Assembly (NCBI GenBank): GCA_937925475.1 | Contig: CALEWH010000012.1 | Location: forward strand, 1 to 46,729 | Length of the DNA stretch: 46,729 nucleotides | Reading direction: 5' to 3' | Source: an uncultured Clostridia bacterium | GTDB taxonomy: Bacteria > Bacillota > Clostridia > Christensenellales > UBA1242 | Part shown: positions 1 through 7,626 of the stretch, in pieces | How positions within the stretch are numbered: the first letter of the stretch is position 1 | Layout: each line of letters opens with the position of its first letter | Notes under the pieces: generated by a model | Databases searched by the model: none | What the model saw: only the letters and a program-made list of their open reading frames with translations | Told to the model about the DNA's origin: nothing | Program-made: the position numbers and the translations under genes

Positions 1-344
1 TTCACAACTTTTGGGTCTGTCAATATCTTTGTATAATGGGATGCAAGCTTATCGCATAGTTTTTCGTGCTTAGCCAACATCTTTACAAAATACTTTTCGT
101 TTTTATCGTCAAGTCGCACTACGAATTCTTGCAAAATCATATCACACAGTTTAATAGTGCCCATAACTTCTTTTTTGTTTGTAACTACTGGCAATCTATC
201 TTCGCCAATATACTCTATCTTTGGTTCGAACGTACAATGCTTTGAAACATATTTTGTCAGTTCTTTTAAGTTTCCGTCTTTAATTTTAATGTCGTATGTT
301 TTTTCAAGCAAAGTCAATTCTAATGCTTTGTCAATTTGTGCCAT
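1..344 (-). CDS. Partial hypothetical protein (3' end outside window)
   Basis: Open frame on the minus strand from an ATG at 344-342 to the window edge (114 codons, no stop yet). A strong Shine-Dalgarno sequence (AGAGGAGGTGG) lies just before the ATG, and a perfect sigma-A promoter lies about 80 bases further upstream, so this is a real gene. The protein begins MAQIDKALELTLLEKTYDI and is mixed charged with no signal peptide or membrane segment in the visible part. I do not recognise a family. The 5' untranslated region (about 75 bases) is extremely A+T rich. Confidence 0.8.
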   Translation of the reverse strand, partial: MAQIDKALELTLLEKTYDIKIKDGNLKELTKYVSKHCTFEPKIEYIGEDRLPVVTNKKEVMGTIKLCDMILQEFVVRLDDKNEKYFVKMLAKHEKLCDKLASHYTKILTDPKVV

Positions 345-426
345 AAGCCACCTCCTCTTTATTATTAATGTTTATATTATAAATATATATATTATATATA
401 GATATATAAGGTTAATTTTCACTTAC

Positions 427-455
427 ATTATACATTCGTCTATTTGTCATGTCAA
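427..455 (-). promoter_or_regulatory. Perfect consensus sigma-A promoter for the gene at 1-344
   Basis: On the minus strand TTGACA (455-450), a 17-base spacer and TATAAT (432-427). Both hexamers match the consensus exactly; transcription should start near 420. It sits directly after the sigG terminator, so the partial gene is its own transcription unit and is probably expressed strongly in vegetative cells. Confidence 0.85.
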
Positions 456-473
456 TACTAAAAAAACACAAAT

Positions 474-505
474 TAAAAAAAGAAACTGCCTATGACAGTT
501 TCTTT
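474..505 (-). terminator. Intrinsic terminator of sigG
   Basis: Stem arms 479-488 and 496-505 (AAAGAAACTG / CAGTTTCTTT), seven-base loop, followed on the minus strand by a run of T. The upstream arm includes the last sigG codons and the stop lies in the loop, so the hairpin overlaps the coding end. Confidence 0.85.
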
Positions 506-1263
506 TTTATCTCGTTTATAGCGTTTTTTTCAAGCCTGCTGACCTGCGCCTGCGATATGCCGATCTCTTCACTAACTTCCATTTGGGTTTTGCCAACAAA
601 GTATCTAAGTTTTACAATTTCTTTTTCGCGGTCAGATAAGTCGTGAAGAGCATTTTTAAGATTAATTTTTTCCACCCAATTATCTTCGGCGTCTTTATCG
701 TCGCTAGCCTGATCGATTAGATATATTGTGTCGTCACCATCATTGTAAACAGGGTCGTACAGCGAAACGGGGTCACTTATTGCTTCCAGAGCAACTGCGA
801 CTTCTTTCATCGGAACATCAAGATACTTGGCAATGTCGTCAATGCTAGGCTCGTTGTCGCTCTCTCGCATAAGGGCTTCGCGGGCTTTTAGCGCTTTGTA
901 TGCTGTATCTCTTAGCGAACGACTGACTCTTATAGAGTTGTTGTCACGCAAAAATCTTTTTATCTCCCCTATTATCATGGGCACTGCGTAAGTCGAAAAC
1001 TTAACGCCGACAGTTGTGTCAAAGTTGTCGATAGCCTTCATCAGTCCCACACAACCTACTTGAAAAATATCGTCATAGTTTTCTTTTCGTCCCCTAAATC
1101 TTTGCACAACACTCAAAACCAAGCGCATATTTGCCACAGCAAACTGTTCGCGAGCGCTCTCGTCACCAAGTTTGATTTGCTCCATAAGTTGGCTTTGCTC
1201 CAAAGCGGAGAGTTTTGGCAAATTTGAAGTGTTGATTCCAGTAATCTCGACTTTACTACTCAT
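490..1263 (-). CDS. sigG: RNA polymerase sporulation sigma factor SigG (forespore)
   Basis: 257-residue sigma-70 family factor. It begins MSSKVEITGINTSNLPKL, the N-terminal pattern typical of SigG (KVEICGVNTSKLP in Bacillus), has region 2 at about residues 38-110 (DDIFQVGCVGLMKAID, FSTYAVPMIIGEIKR) and a C-terminal region 4 helix-turn-helix (TQMEVSEEIGISQAQVSRLEK). In the family it directs late forespore transcription after engulfment. The frame opens further upstream to 1371, but the ATG at 1263 has the SD sequence AAGGAG and matches the family N-terminus. It follows sigE by 109 bases, in the spoIIGA-sigE-sigG order seen in Clostridia and Bacilli. The SD lies inside a hairpin (separate entry). 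Confidence 0.95.
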   Translation of the reverse strand: MSSKVEITGINTSNLPKLSALEQSQLMEQIKLGDESAREQFAVANMRLVLSVVQRFRGRKENYDDIFQVGCVGLMKAIDNFDTTVGVKFSTYAVPMIIGEIKRFLRDNNSIRVSRSLRDTAYKALKAREALMRESDNEPSIDDIAKYLDVPMKEVAVALEAISDPVSLYDPVYNDGDDTIYLIDQASDDKDAEDNWVEKINLKNALHDLSDREKEIVKLRYFVGKTQMEVSEEIGISQAQVSRLEKNAINEIKKKLS

Positions 1264-1289
1264 AATCCTACTCCTTATCAAGTAGGATT
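1264..1289 (-). promoter_or_regulatory. Hairpin covering the sigG ribosome-binding site
   Basis: In the transcript, AATCCTAC (1289-1282) pairs perfectly with GTAGGATT (1271-1264), which abuts the ATG. The 10-base loop contains AAGGA of the SD AAGGAG, with the final G in the stem. Folding would occupy the space between SD and start codon and should block initiation on long read-through transcripts from spoIIGA-sigE. The pairing is directly visible; the regulatory role is inferred. Confidence 0.7.
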
Positions 1290-1292
1290 GCC

Positions 1293-1302
1293 AAATTTTG
1301 CC
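1293..1302 (-). promoter_or_regulatory. Possible sigma-F/sigma-G -10 element for sigG
   Basis: On the minus strand GGCAAAATTT (1302-1293) fits the forespore -10 pattern GGnnAnAnTW. I see no good -35 (GYWTA) at 14-16 bases upstream. If used, transcription would begin near 1286, inside the 5' arm of the hairpin at 1264-1289, giving a transcript with a weakened stem. Confidence 0.4.
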
Positions 1303-1372
1303 AATATATTCGTAAAAACAATGTCGGATTTTGACTGCAAAAGCACGCAAACTTGGCAAGTGTAAGCACACG

Positions 1373-2086
1373 CTAAGAGTTGGTTCGTTTCATTTCTTTT
1401 CTAATTCGCGACAAAATTTTCTTTTCAAGTCGACTGATATAACTTTGACTTATCCCCATATCGTCCGCAACTTCTTTTTGTGTCTTTTCTTCGTCCCCCA
1501 TTAGACCAAATCGCATAATCATTATGTCCTTTTCTCTTGGTGTAAGATTGTTTAGGATTTGCCACAAAAGTTTTTTCTCGTTTTTGTCTTCAAGGTCGTT
1601 TTGCGGAAGATTTTTGTCTGTTGGGACAAGGTCGTTTAGACTAAGCTCGTTTCCTTCGCTATCGACATTAAGCGGTTCGTCAAACGAAATATCTTTTTGA
1701 TATTTGCTTATTTTTCGCAAATACATAAGGATTTCATTTTCAATACACTTGCTCGCATAGGTCGCAATTTTTATGTTTTTGTCCGATTTGTACGAGTTTA
1801 TGGCCTTGATTAGACCAATGCTTCCGATACTTATAAGGTCATCACCATCGACATTTGTGTTTTCAAACTTTTTCGCAATATAAATCACCAGCCGTATGTT
1901 GTGCTCAATGAGTTTTTTTCGTACATAGTCACCGTCAGTGTCAAGTCTCGACAAGAGTTCCTTCTCTTCTTCGTCGGTCAGAGCCGGTGGCAATGCATCG
2001 CCACTGCATAGATACATTAAAAAGTTTTCTTCGCATATGTATGGGTTGTAATTGATTATTTTTTTCAGCATATTTAGTATTTTCAT
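1373..2086 (-). CDS. sigE: Pro-sigma-E, mother-cell sporulation sigma factor
   Basis: 237 residues, sigma-70 family. The first ~27 residues are a pro-sequence leading to MYLCSGDALPPAL, which aligns with the cleavage region of Bacillus pro-SigE (VYYIGGSEALPPPL). Region 2 carries DDLISIGSIGLIKAIN and KIATYASKCIENEILMYLRK; the C-terminal helix-turn-helix is TQKEVADDMGISQSYISRLEK. After cleavage by SpoIIGA it directs early mother-cell transcription. Start ATG at 2086 with SD GAGGTG; it begins 8 bases after the spoIIGA stop, so the protease and its substrate are co-expressed. Confidence 0.96.
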   Translation of the reverse strand: MKILNMLKKIINYNPYICEENFLMYLCSGDALPPALTDEEEKELLSRLDTDGDYVRKKLIEHNIRLVIYIAKKFENTNVDGDDLISIGSIGLIKAINSYKSDKNIKIATYASKCIENEILMYLRKISKYQKDISFDEPLNVDSEGNELSLNDLVPTDKNLPQNDLEDKNEKKLLWQILNNLTPREKDIMIMRFGLMGDEEKTQKEVADDMGISQSYISRLEKKILSRIRKEMKRTNS

Positions 2087-2094
2087 AACTCACC

Positions 2095-2934
2095 TCATAA
2101 AAAATCATTGTTAAGCAAACAATCAAACGAACCAGAAAATGTCCCAGTTTTGCTCACACCCAGACTCACATCTGTACGCGATAGTGTGCGCTCGCTGTTT
2201 TTTAGTTCGATTTTGTCAATGTCAAAAACCAACATTTTGCTCGTGCCATTTGCTGTGTAATAATCTATAAAATGCGCGTTTGAATAAGGGATTTTGTCGG
2301 TTTTGCATAGTATTAGATTGTCATATGGAAAGTCCTTAAAAGTTTTGCAAAATGCTGACCGCGACAAGACCACAACTGGTCTATCACCCGAATACACATT
2401 GTTTCCACTGTCCACATATCCCCTAACATAGTATTTTTTATTTTTTAGCGTGATGATGACATCGTAGTATAGCGATTGGTTTTTCCCACGATGTCGCAAA
2501 TAAAGTATAAGTTTCCAAAGTAGATACACATAAAATGCACATATCAGCACAATTGCGCCCATAGGGATCTGATATGCATTGACAAGAACGCCAAGAGCAC
2601 TGCCACCAAATGCTAAACACAGTGCATAGCACACTCCGCCCAGCACAAATGTATATGTAACAACAACCACAAAAGTAATTATGTATTCCAAAATTGTTTT
2701 GTATTTCCTAATAAGGAGCGTCATAACAAGTCCCATTGCGACCTTAATCAAAAACAAAACCACAAATGAGCAAGAGATAAAAGGCGTGCACACTGCACAC
2801 ACGACTCCAAAACTCGCTCCCAGCATCAGTCGCATTCGGCTTAGTTTGAAGTTGAGTGTGATTGACGACAAAAATAGTATTATGCTGTCGATGACAAAGT
2901 TGTCAAAAATAACATACTCGATATAAACTTCCAT
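2095..2934 (-). CDS. spoIIGA: Sigma-E processing peptidase SpoIIGA
   Basis: 279 residues. The N-terminal half is about five hydrophobic helices (residues ~5-145) and the C-terminal half is a soluble aspartic-protease-like domain with the DSGN motif at residues 175-178 (RGYVDSGNNV), the catalytic aspartate of the family. It cleaves the pro-sequence of SigE at the sporulation septum after activation by SpoIIR, which is not in this window. The frame opens to 3006, but ATG 2934 has SD AGAGGT and matches the family start (MEVYIEYVIFDN). First gene of the sporulation sigma operon. Confidence 0.93.
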   Translation of the reverse strand: MEVYIEYVIFDNFVIDSIILFLSSITLNFKLSRMRLMLGASFGVVCAVCTPFISCSFVVLFLIKVAMGLVMTLLIRKYKTILEYIITFVVVVTYTFVLGGVCYALCLAFGGSALGVLVNAYQIPMGAIVLICAFYVYLLWKLILYLRHRGKNQSLYYDVIITLKNKKYYVRGYVDSGNNVYSGDRPVVVLSRSAFCKTFKDFPYDNLILCKTDKIPYSNAHFIDYYTANGTSKMLVFDIDKIELKNSERTLSRTDVSLGVSKTGTFSGSFDCLLNNDFL

Positions 2935-2949
2935 TTTGACCTCTGCCCT

Positions 2950-2955
2950 ATTATA
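2950..2955 (-). promoter_or_regulatory. Likely -10 of the spoIIGA-sigE promoter
   Basis: TATAAT on the minus strand about 16 bases before the spoIIGA ATG. No acceptable -35 hexamer at 16-18 bases, which fits the family situation in Bacillus where spoIIG is a Spo0A-activated sigma-A promoter with abnormal spacing. I do not see a clear 0A box (TGTCGAA). Confidence 0.4.
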
Positions 2956-2991
2956 GTACAGCACACGCGTTTTACTCTCAGAGAAAAAACA

Positions 2992-3024
2992 CGAAAAAAG
3001 GCACATTGCAAATTAATGTGCCTT
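2992..3024 (-). terminator. Intrinsic terminator after the GNAT gene
   Basis: Perfect 10-bp stem, arms 2998-3007 and 3015-3024 (AAGGCACATT / AATGTGCCTT), 7-base loop, then a T run on the minus strand. It separates the acetyltransferase from spoIIGA. Confidence 0.9.
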
Positions 3025-3042
3025 AAAATGTTTTTAAAATAA

Positions 3043-4185
3043 TTATCTAGTATTAATAATCGTAATGCCGTCATAATCTTTGGAGTTGCGTTCTTTGGAG
3101 CGTTTGAATTCGTGGTGACTGATAAAGCCTTCACCTTGGTTGTCTTTGCTCACAAATTTTATTTTCATAACTCTCACGAGTCTATCTTTTGTGATAGATG
3201 TAGTGTTTGACGGCTTTTTGTATACTTTGTCTGTCTTTTTTAGTATGCCTTTTCTATTTTCTTCTTCATCTTTGCATACAGACGCAACATAGTCTTGAAA
3301 AGTGTGATATGGATTGGCGTGTTTGTACTTGTCAAATCCTCTCACAACATCTTTTACAATCTTAAATCCTTCTGGATGTTTTTCCAAAAACTCTTTTATC
3401 TCTGTCAAATATTCGTTGTGGTCTTTTCTATAGTCGGACATAACACAAGACAACAAGTCAGGATTATTAAGACAGTTGTTTACATATTTTAGCGAGCGAT
3501 TTTGATAAATGAGTTCGACCGCCTTGCACGCAATGTCCACGACAAGCCTTAACTCAGTATCACTAATTCGGCTCATAAACGCTTGGTCATCACAATACTT
3601 GTTTATCTCAAAGCCAAACTCTTCGTACACATGTTTTGCACGCTCATTTTCGGGACACATATATAGCCCCACAACATCGCTTGGGTCTGCTTGACTTTTT
3701 AAAGTGTCAAGAGTGTACTTTAAAAGATGTTTGCCAAGCCCCTTATCCCTAAAACCCTTTTTTATCACAAAAAGTTCGATATAATCATAATCTATGCGCG
3801 ACATTTTGTTTACCATAGAAACAATGTCATTTTTATCTGTCACTATAAAACCTAAGATGCTTTGTTGGGGTGACTCACTGTTACTGCCCCTTTTAACTGT
3901 GTATGCATAAAACAATTTTTTGTTTGGATAGTATGGCTCTCTCTCAAATTTTACCATATCCATATCACAATAAAGGTCTTCTAGAAAGTTGTCGAATGCA
4001 CTGCCAAACCACTTTTCGTTTCCGCCGATTTCAGTGATTTGTTCGATCAATTCTAAATCGACTACATCGTCATAAGTAAAACTAGCAAGGTCCAAATGCC
4101 CAAAAAAAACAGGCATTGTAGCATCTACATAACCCTTATGTGCAACATACTTTTTTGTTTTTATTTCCACCATTTTGTCGCTCAT
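3043..4185 (-). CDS. GNAT-family N-acetyltransferase with unknown C-terminal extension
   Basis: 380 residues. The central part (about 80-205) is a GNAT fold: LGFIVTDKND and DYIELFVIKKGFRDKGLGKHLL, where RDKGLG at 146-151 is the acetyl-CoA pyrophosphate-binding motif, then NERAKHVYEEFGFEIN, the usual last strand-helix. Residues 1-75 and the ~170 after the GNAT core, ending in a basic tail (EFKRSKERNSKDYD), match nothing I recognise; the protein is about twice the usual GNAT length. Substrate cannot be inferred. Single-gene unit between its own promoter (4201-4229) and terminator, placed between ftsZ and spoIIGA. Confidence 0.8.
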   Translation of the reverse strand: MSDKMVEIKTKKYVAHKGYVDATMPVFFGHLDLASFTYDDVVDLELIEQITEIGGNEKWFGSAFDNFLEDLYCDMDMVKFEREPYYPNKKLFYAYTVKRGSNSESPQQSILGFIVTDKNDIVSMVNKMSRIDYDYIELFVIKKGFRDKGLGKHLLKYTLDTLKSQADPSDVVGLYMCPENERAKHVYEEFGFEINKYCDDQAFMSRISDTELRLVVDIACKAVELIYQNRSLKYVNNCLNNPDLLSCVMSDYRKDHNEYLTEIKEFLEKHPEGFKIVKDVVRGFDKYKHANPYHTFQDYVASVCKDEEENRKGILKKTDKVYKKPSNTTSITKDRLVRVMKIKFVSKDNQGEGFISHHEFKRSKERNSKDYDGITIINTR

Positions 4186-4200
4186 ATCAACCTCGAAAAT

Positions 4201-4229
4201 ATGATATCACCACAACGATAAAAAGTCAA
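4201..4229 (-). promoter_or_regulatory. Sigma-A promoter of the GNAT gene
   Basis: Minus strand TTGACT (4229-4224), 17-base spacer, TATCAT (4206-4201) with a TG extension (TGATATCAT). It follows directly on the ftsZ terminator. Confidence 0.75.
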
Positions 4230-4239
4230 TACACAAGGA

Positions 4240-4264
4240 CAAAAAAGGAGTGCATAGCACTCCT
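4240..4264 (-). terminator. Intrinsic terminator of ftsA-ftsZ
   Basis: Arms 4246-4253 and 4257-4264 (AGGAGTGC / GCACTCCT) with a 3-base loop and a T run on the minus strand, 22 bases after the ftsZ stop. Confidence 0.92.
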
Positions 4265-4286
4265 ATAAATCAATCAAGTTATTTAG

Positions 4287-5474
4287 TTAAAAACGATTTT
4301 TCTTTATCTTTCTTAAAAAAGGTGGGATATCGCTGTCGTCAATCTCTACTCTACTTGTAGGTTGTTTTTCTTGCTCTGCTGGGGCATTTTCTTGTGTGCT
4401 ATTTGCAAACAACTCGCCTTCGCGCTCAGCATAGATGCTTGGTCTTTCGACTTCGCCACTTACACTTCTGATGACTTCGTTTTTCATATCGTCTCTAAGT
4501 GTTGCACCGCTAAAACCAGTCGCAATAACAGTAATTTCAACTTCGTTTTCCATTTCTTCTTCGATACCACTACCAAAGATAATGTTACAACTTGGGTCAA
4601 CTACTTCTTTTACAAGGTCAGCCGCTTCATACACTTCTTCAAGTGTCAAATCAAGTCCGCCTTTGATGTTAAGGATGATACCTGTTGCTCCTTCGATAGT
4701 TGTTTCTAGCAATGGACTACTTACTGCTTGTCTTACTGCTTCGATTGTACGATTTGCACCTTTGCCACGACCAAGACCCATATGGGCTAGACCGCGACTT
4801 TTCATAATTGTTTTGACATCGGCAAAGTCAAGGTTGATAAGGCTTGGAGTAACAATAAGGTCGGATATACCTTGGATACCTTGTCTTAGTACATCGTCTG
4901 CTGTACGGAATGCTTCGACAATAGCAGTTCCCTTAGGTACGATTTTAAGTAGTTTTTCATTTGGAATCACCACCAATGTATCGACACTGCCTTTAAGTTG
5001 CATAATACCTTTTTCAGCGTTTTCCATACGGCGTTTGCCTTCAAAACGGAAAGGCTTAGTAACCACCGCGATTGTAAGAATACCCATATCTTTGGCAATT
5101 TTTGCAATAACTGGCGCTGCACCAGTACCTGTTCCACCACCCATACCGGCTGTGATAAACACAAGATCTGTGCCTTTTAGTACATCTTCCAAAAGTTCTT
5201 TGCTTTCTTCGGCTGCTTGTTCGCCAATACTAGGGTCTGCACCCGCACCAAGTCCACGCGTAACTTTCTCACCAATTTGAATTCGTCTATTTGCTCTGCT
5301 CATAAGCAACGCTTGTTTGTCAGTGTTTACAGCAACAAACTCCGCCGACTTAATGCCAGCGTTGACCATACGGTTTACAGCGTTGTTTCCGCCACCACCT
5401 ACGCCTATTACTTTGATGTTGCATATTTGCTTCATTACATCATAATCGTTTATGTTTTGATTTTCAAGTTCCAT
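4287..5474 (-). CDS. ftsZ: Cell division GTPase FtsZ
   Basis: 395 residues, tubulin-like GTPase that forms the Z-ring. Visible: GVGGGGNNAVNRM at about 24-36, VNTDKQAL, the tubulin signature GGGTGTG at 112-118, and RGLAHMGLGRGKG. A flexible linker leads to the conserved C-terminal peptide DIPPFLR followed by a basic tail, the docking site for FtsA and other partners. ATG 5474 is preceded by SD GAGGTG; an in-frame TTG at 5486 lies upstream of that SD and is rejected. It starts 8 bases after ftsA; a strong terminator follows. Confidence 0.98.
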   Translation of the reverse strand: MELENQNINDYDVMKQICNIKVIGVGGGGNNAVNRMVNAGIKSAEFVAVNTDKQALLMSRANRRIQIGEKVTRGLGAGADPSIGEQAAEESKELLEDVLKGTDLVFITAGMGGGTGTGAAPVIAKIAKDMGILTIAVVTKPFRFEGKRRMENAEKGIMQLKGSVDTLVVIPNEKLLKIVPKGTAIVEAFRTADDVLRQGIQGISDLIVTPSLINLDFADVKTIMKSRGLAHMGLGRGKGANRTIEAVRQAVSSPLLETTIEGATGIILNIKGGLDLTLEEVYEAADLVKEVVDPSCNIIFGSGIEEEMENEVEITVIATGFSGATLRDDMKNEVIRSVSGEVERPSIYAEREGELFANSTQENAPAEQEKQPTSRVEIDDSDIPPFLRKIKKNRF

Positions 5475-5482
5475 TATACACC

Positions 5483-6601
5483 TCAATTATTTAGACTTAT
5501 AGCAGTATCAAGTAGTGACACAACGCTAGACAAATCAGGTTTTGAATATTCGCGTTTTGGTCTTACAACTATCACTTTTCGTCCTAGATTTTTCTCTATT
5601 ATATATTCGATGCCTTTCATATAGGCAAGTCCACCGCCTGTAAGGTAAACCGGCGCATAATCTGCCACCTTCTCACTAAAACCATCTATGCAAGATTTAA
5701 TAGTGTCGCATATTTGCTCTATTCGTGCAAGAACTATGCGGTTTACATCGTTTGCCATAGCCTTTTCTATCCCGTTTTCGCCATAGTACTCGTATGCATC
5801 AAGTCCAGTAGGTTGGAGAGTAAGAATAGTTTGGCGTTTGACTACTTCCGCCGATTTGAAAGGTATTTTTAGTATTTCACTTATATCCCCACTAATAAGT
5901 CCCCCGCCTAGCGAAAAACTCTTTAAGTCAGTAATCCCCTCGCCCAATACATAACTAACACTTGTAGTAATGTATCCGCAATCAACTAAAATAGCGCCAT
6001 TGTTTCGGATCTCACTGCTAAGCAAATACACGCCTTGCGCAAGTGTATCACTCACAAATTCAAAGTCGCCTATCTTCAATTCATTTAGAATAGACTTAAT
6101 CAGATAGACAAATTGATTTTCCACCAAAACGAAGCAAGTACGGGCTTTTAGCGAGTTTGCATAGCACCCGACCGGATTAGTAGTTTTGCTCTTGTCGTCC
6201 AAAATGTAGTACATTGGGGCTTTGTTGATGACAGTGTGCGAAGTGCTTAATACATTGTCATCGGCAAAATAAAACAATCTGTCAATGTGTTTTTGAGTAA
6301 TACGAGTTCGCTTTGTGAGATTGAGAGAAAGTTCTTTCTCCATATTGTAGCAAAACTCAGCAGGAACTCCGATATAAAGTTTTGTAAGACGCGACTTCAT
6401 ATCAAATTGCACGCTGTCAAGTGCCGACTTAACTGCGTCTTTTAAAAGGTTTGGACGCAAGAACTCGCCTTCCATAAAACCGGCATATTCGCTCTCGCCA
6501 CTAGCCACAATCATCAGATGACCGTCGGCTTTGTTTCCCACTAAAAGTGTGAGTTTTGAAGAGCCAAAATCCAAAACAGCCACATTTTTTCCGAGTTTCA
6601 T
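5483..6601 (-). CDS. ftsA: FtsA-like division actin homologue lacking the C-terminal membrane helix
   Basis: 372 residues with the actin-like ATPase fold: phosphate-1 loop VAVLDFGSSKLTLLVG at the N-terminus, a 1C-type subdomain (LYIGVPAEFCYN, RITQKHIDRLFYFADD), phosphate-2 (GAILVDCGYITTSVSYV) and the adenosine motif YLTGGGLAYMKGIE. Upstream of and almost touching ftsZ, the position of ftsA. FtsA normally continues past the actin core with a linker and an amphipathic membrane helix (about 410-440 residues in total); this protein stops right after the final core helix (SSVVSLLDTAISLNN). ATG 6601 is chosen (SD GGGAG 10 bases upstream); a GTG two codons earlier is possible. Confidence 0.88.
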   Translation of the reverse strand: MKLGKNVAVLDFGSSKLTLLVGNKADGHLMIVASGESEYAGFMEGEFLRPNLLKDAVKSALDSVQFDMKSRLTKLYIGVPAEFCYNMEKELSLNLTKRTRITQKHIDRLFYFADDNVLSTSHTVINKAPMYYILDDKSKTTNPVGCYANSLKARTCFVLVENQFVYLIKSILNELKIGDFEFVSDTLAQGVYLLSSEIRNNGAILVDCGYITTSVSYVLGEGITDLKSFSLGGGLISGDISEILKIPFKSAEVVKRQTILTLQPTGLDAYEYYGENGIEKAMANDVNRIVLARIEQICDTIKSCIDGFSEKVADYAPVYLTGGGLAYMKGIEYIIEKNLGRKVIVVRPKREYSKPDLSSVVSLLDTAISLNN

Positions 6602-6630
6602 CAGCACACTTCTCCCATATTACTAAAATT

Positions 6631-6659
6631 AGTATAATTATATTATGCACATTTGTCAA
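6631..6659 (-). promoter_or_regulatory. Sigma-A promoter of ftsA-ftsZ
   Basis: Minus strand TTGACA (6659-6654, exact), 17-base spacer, TATACT (6636-6631). Together with the terminator after ftsQ it makes ftsA-ftsZ a separate unit. Confidence 0.85.
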
Positions 6660-6700
6660 ACGGATTTATATTGGATTTACAATCTTTGTCACAGTGAACA

Positions 6701-6732
6701 AAATAAAAAACACACCAAATTTAGTGTGTTTT
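6701..6732 (-). terminator. Intrinsic terminator overlapping the ftsQ stop codon
   Basis: Arms 6707-6715 and 6724-6732 (AAAACACAC / GTGTGTTTT), 8-base loop, T-rich tract on the minus strand. The ftsQ TAA (6733-6731) overlaps the first arm. Confidence 0.8.
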
Positions 6733-7543
6733 ATTTGTCTACACGGTCGCCGATGAGTTTGCCTTCACTATTATAACTTATGGTCAAATTACAATTTGTT
6801 TTGTCAGCAAGTCTACTACTATTTAGTAGCCCTACTCCAAATCGCACTTTGGCTGATAGGTTTTTATTTACATCGTTTATGATAAGTGTAATGTTTCGCT
6901 CTGCATTTGTATCAAGCGAAAGTTTGCTTACATAGCCAAGTTCGATAGACACCGATTTGAAGTTGTTTATAACTTGCCAAGTCTCTGTATAACCACTATT
7001 TTTCAGTCCACTACTTAGGTTTTTCAAAATCGTAACAACCCGCGATATTTCGGCATATTTTCCTATTTGCATAGCACTCTCTTCTATGGTCATTCCGCTA
7101 ATAGACACTACAAGTGGTCGTCTATTTGGCGTAGCACCCAAAGCATCAAAACCGCTTTGGTCATAACTATTTAGCACCTTGCCTTCTTCGTCCAAAACAT
7201 AGTATTTTTCGTTTACTTTTATAGCATATTGTTCTTGCCTTTCAGTCGCGTGGACAATGATTTTGTTTGGGAACTTCTTCTCGATTTTTAGTACTTTGAT
7301 ATATGGATATTCTTCTTCAAGAGTAGATATTGCTTGATTTTTATCATAGAAAATAATGTTTTCTTTGTCGACTATTTCCCCTACAATTTCCTTATCTTGA
7401 CCTTGCATAAATTGTAGTGGCGAGATGTGCCATTCCACACTTATACTTGTCGCGTGCACAGTAAAAACAGTACTGCTAAGCACTACTATAAGAATTATGA
7501 AAGCAAATATTGATAGTAAAATAATTAGTCGTTTGTTTTTCAC
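6731..7543 (-). CDS. ftsQ: Cell division protein FtsQ/DivIB
   Basis: 270 residues. Short cytoplasmic N-terminus, one transmembrane helix at about 5-28 (LIILLSIFAFIILIVVLSS), then a POTRA-like extracellular domain (ALEEEYPYIKVLKIEKKFPNKIIVHATERQ pattern, roughly 60-105) and a beta domain. It links the Z-ring machinery to septal synthesis together with FtsL. I place the start at GTG 7543, which has SD GGAGAG at good distance; the upstream in-frame ATG (7576) lies between the promoter -35 and -10 and cannot be in the promoter's transcript. Preceded by murA, ended by a terminator. Confidence 0.88.
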   Translation of the reverse strand: MKNKRLIILLSIFAFIILIVVLSSTVFTVHATSISVEWHISPLQFMQGQDKEIVGEIVDKENIIFYDKNQAISTLEEEYPYIKVLKIEKKFPNKIIVHATERQEQYAIKVNEKYYVLDEEGKVLNSYDQSGFDALGATPNRRPLVVSISGMTIEESAMQIGKYAEISRVVTILKNLSSGLKNSGYTETWQVINNFKSVSIELGYVSKLSLDTNAERNITLIINDVNKNLSAKVRFGVGLLNSSRLADKTNCNLTISYNSEGKLIGDRVDK

Positions 7544-7564
7544 AGCACTCTCCAATCTGCGTAT

Positions 7565-7593
7565 ATTATAGCACATAAAAGTGTGTTTGAAAA
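7565..7593 (-). promoter_or_regulatory. Sigma-A promoter of ftsQ
   Basis: Minus strand TTTTCA (7593-7588), 17-base spacer, TATAAT (7570-7565) with a TG extension (TGCTATAAT). Start near 7558. It excludes the ATG at 7576 and supports the GTG start at 7543. Confidence 0.75.
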
Positions 7594-7626
7594 ATATATA
7601 TTTGCTATTTATGTCTAAAAAACATA

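Noticed and set aside
4435..5280. Long plus-strand frame opposite ftsZ (281 codons)
   Set aside because: It mirrors the ftsZ coding frame, has no SD and gives a Ser/Pro/Ile-rich protein typical of an antisense shadow.
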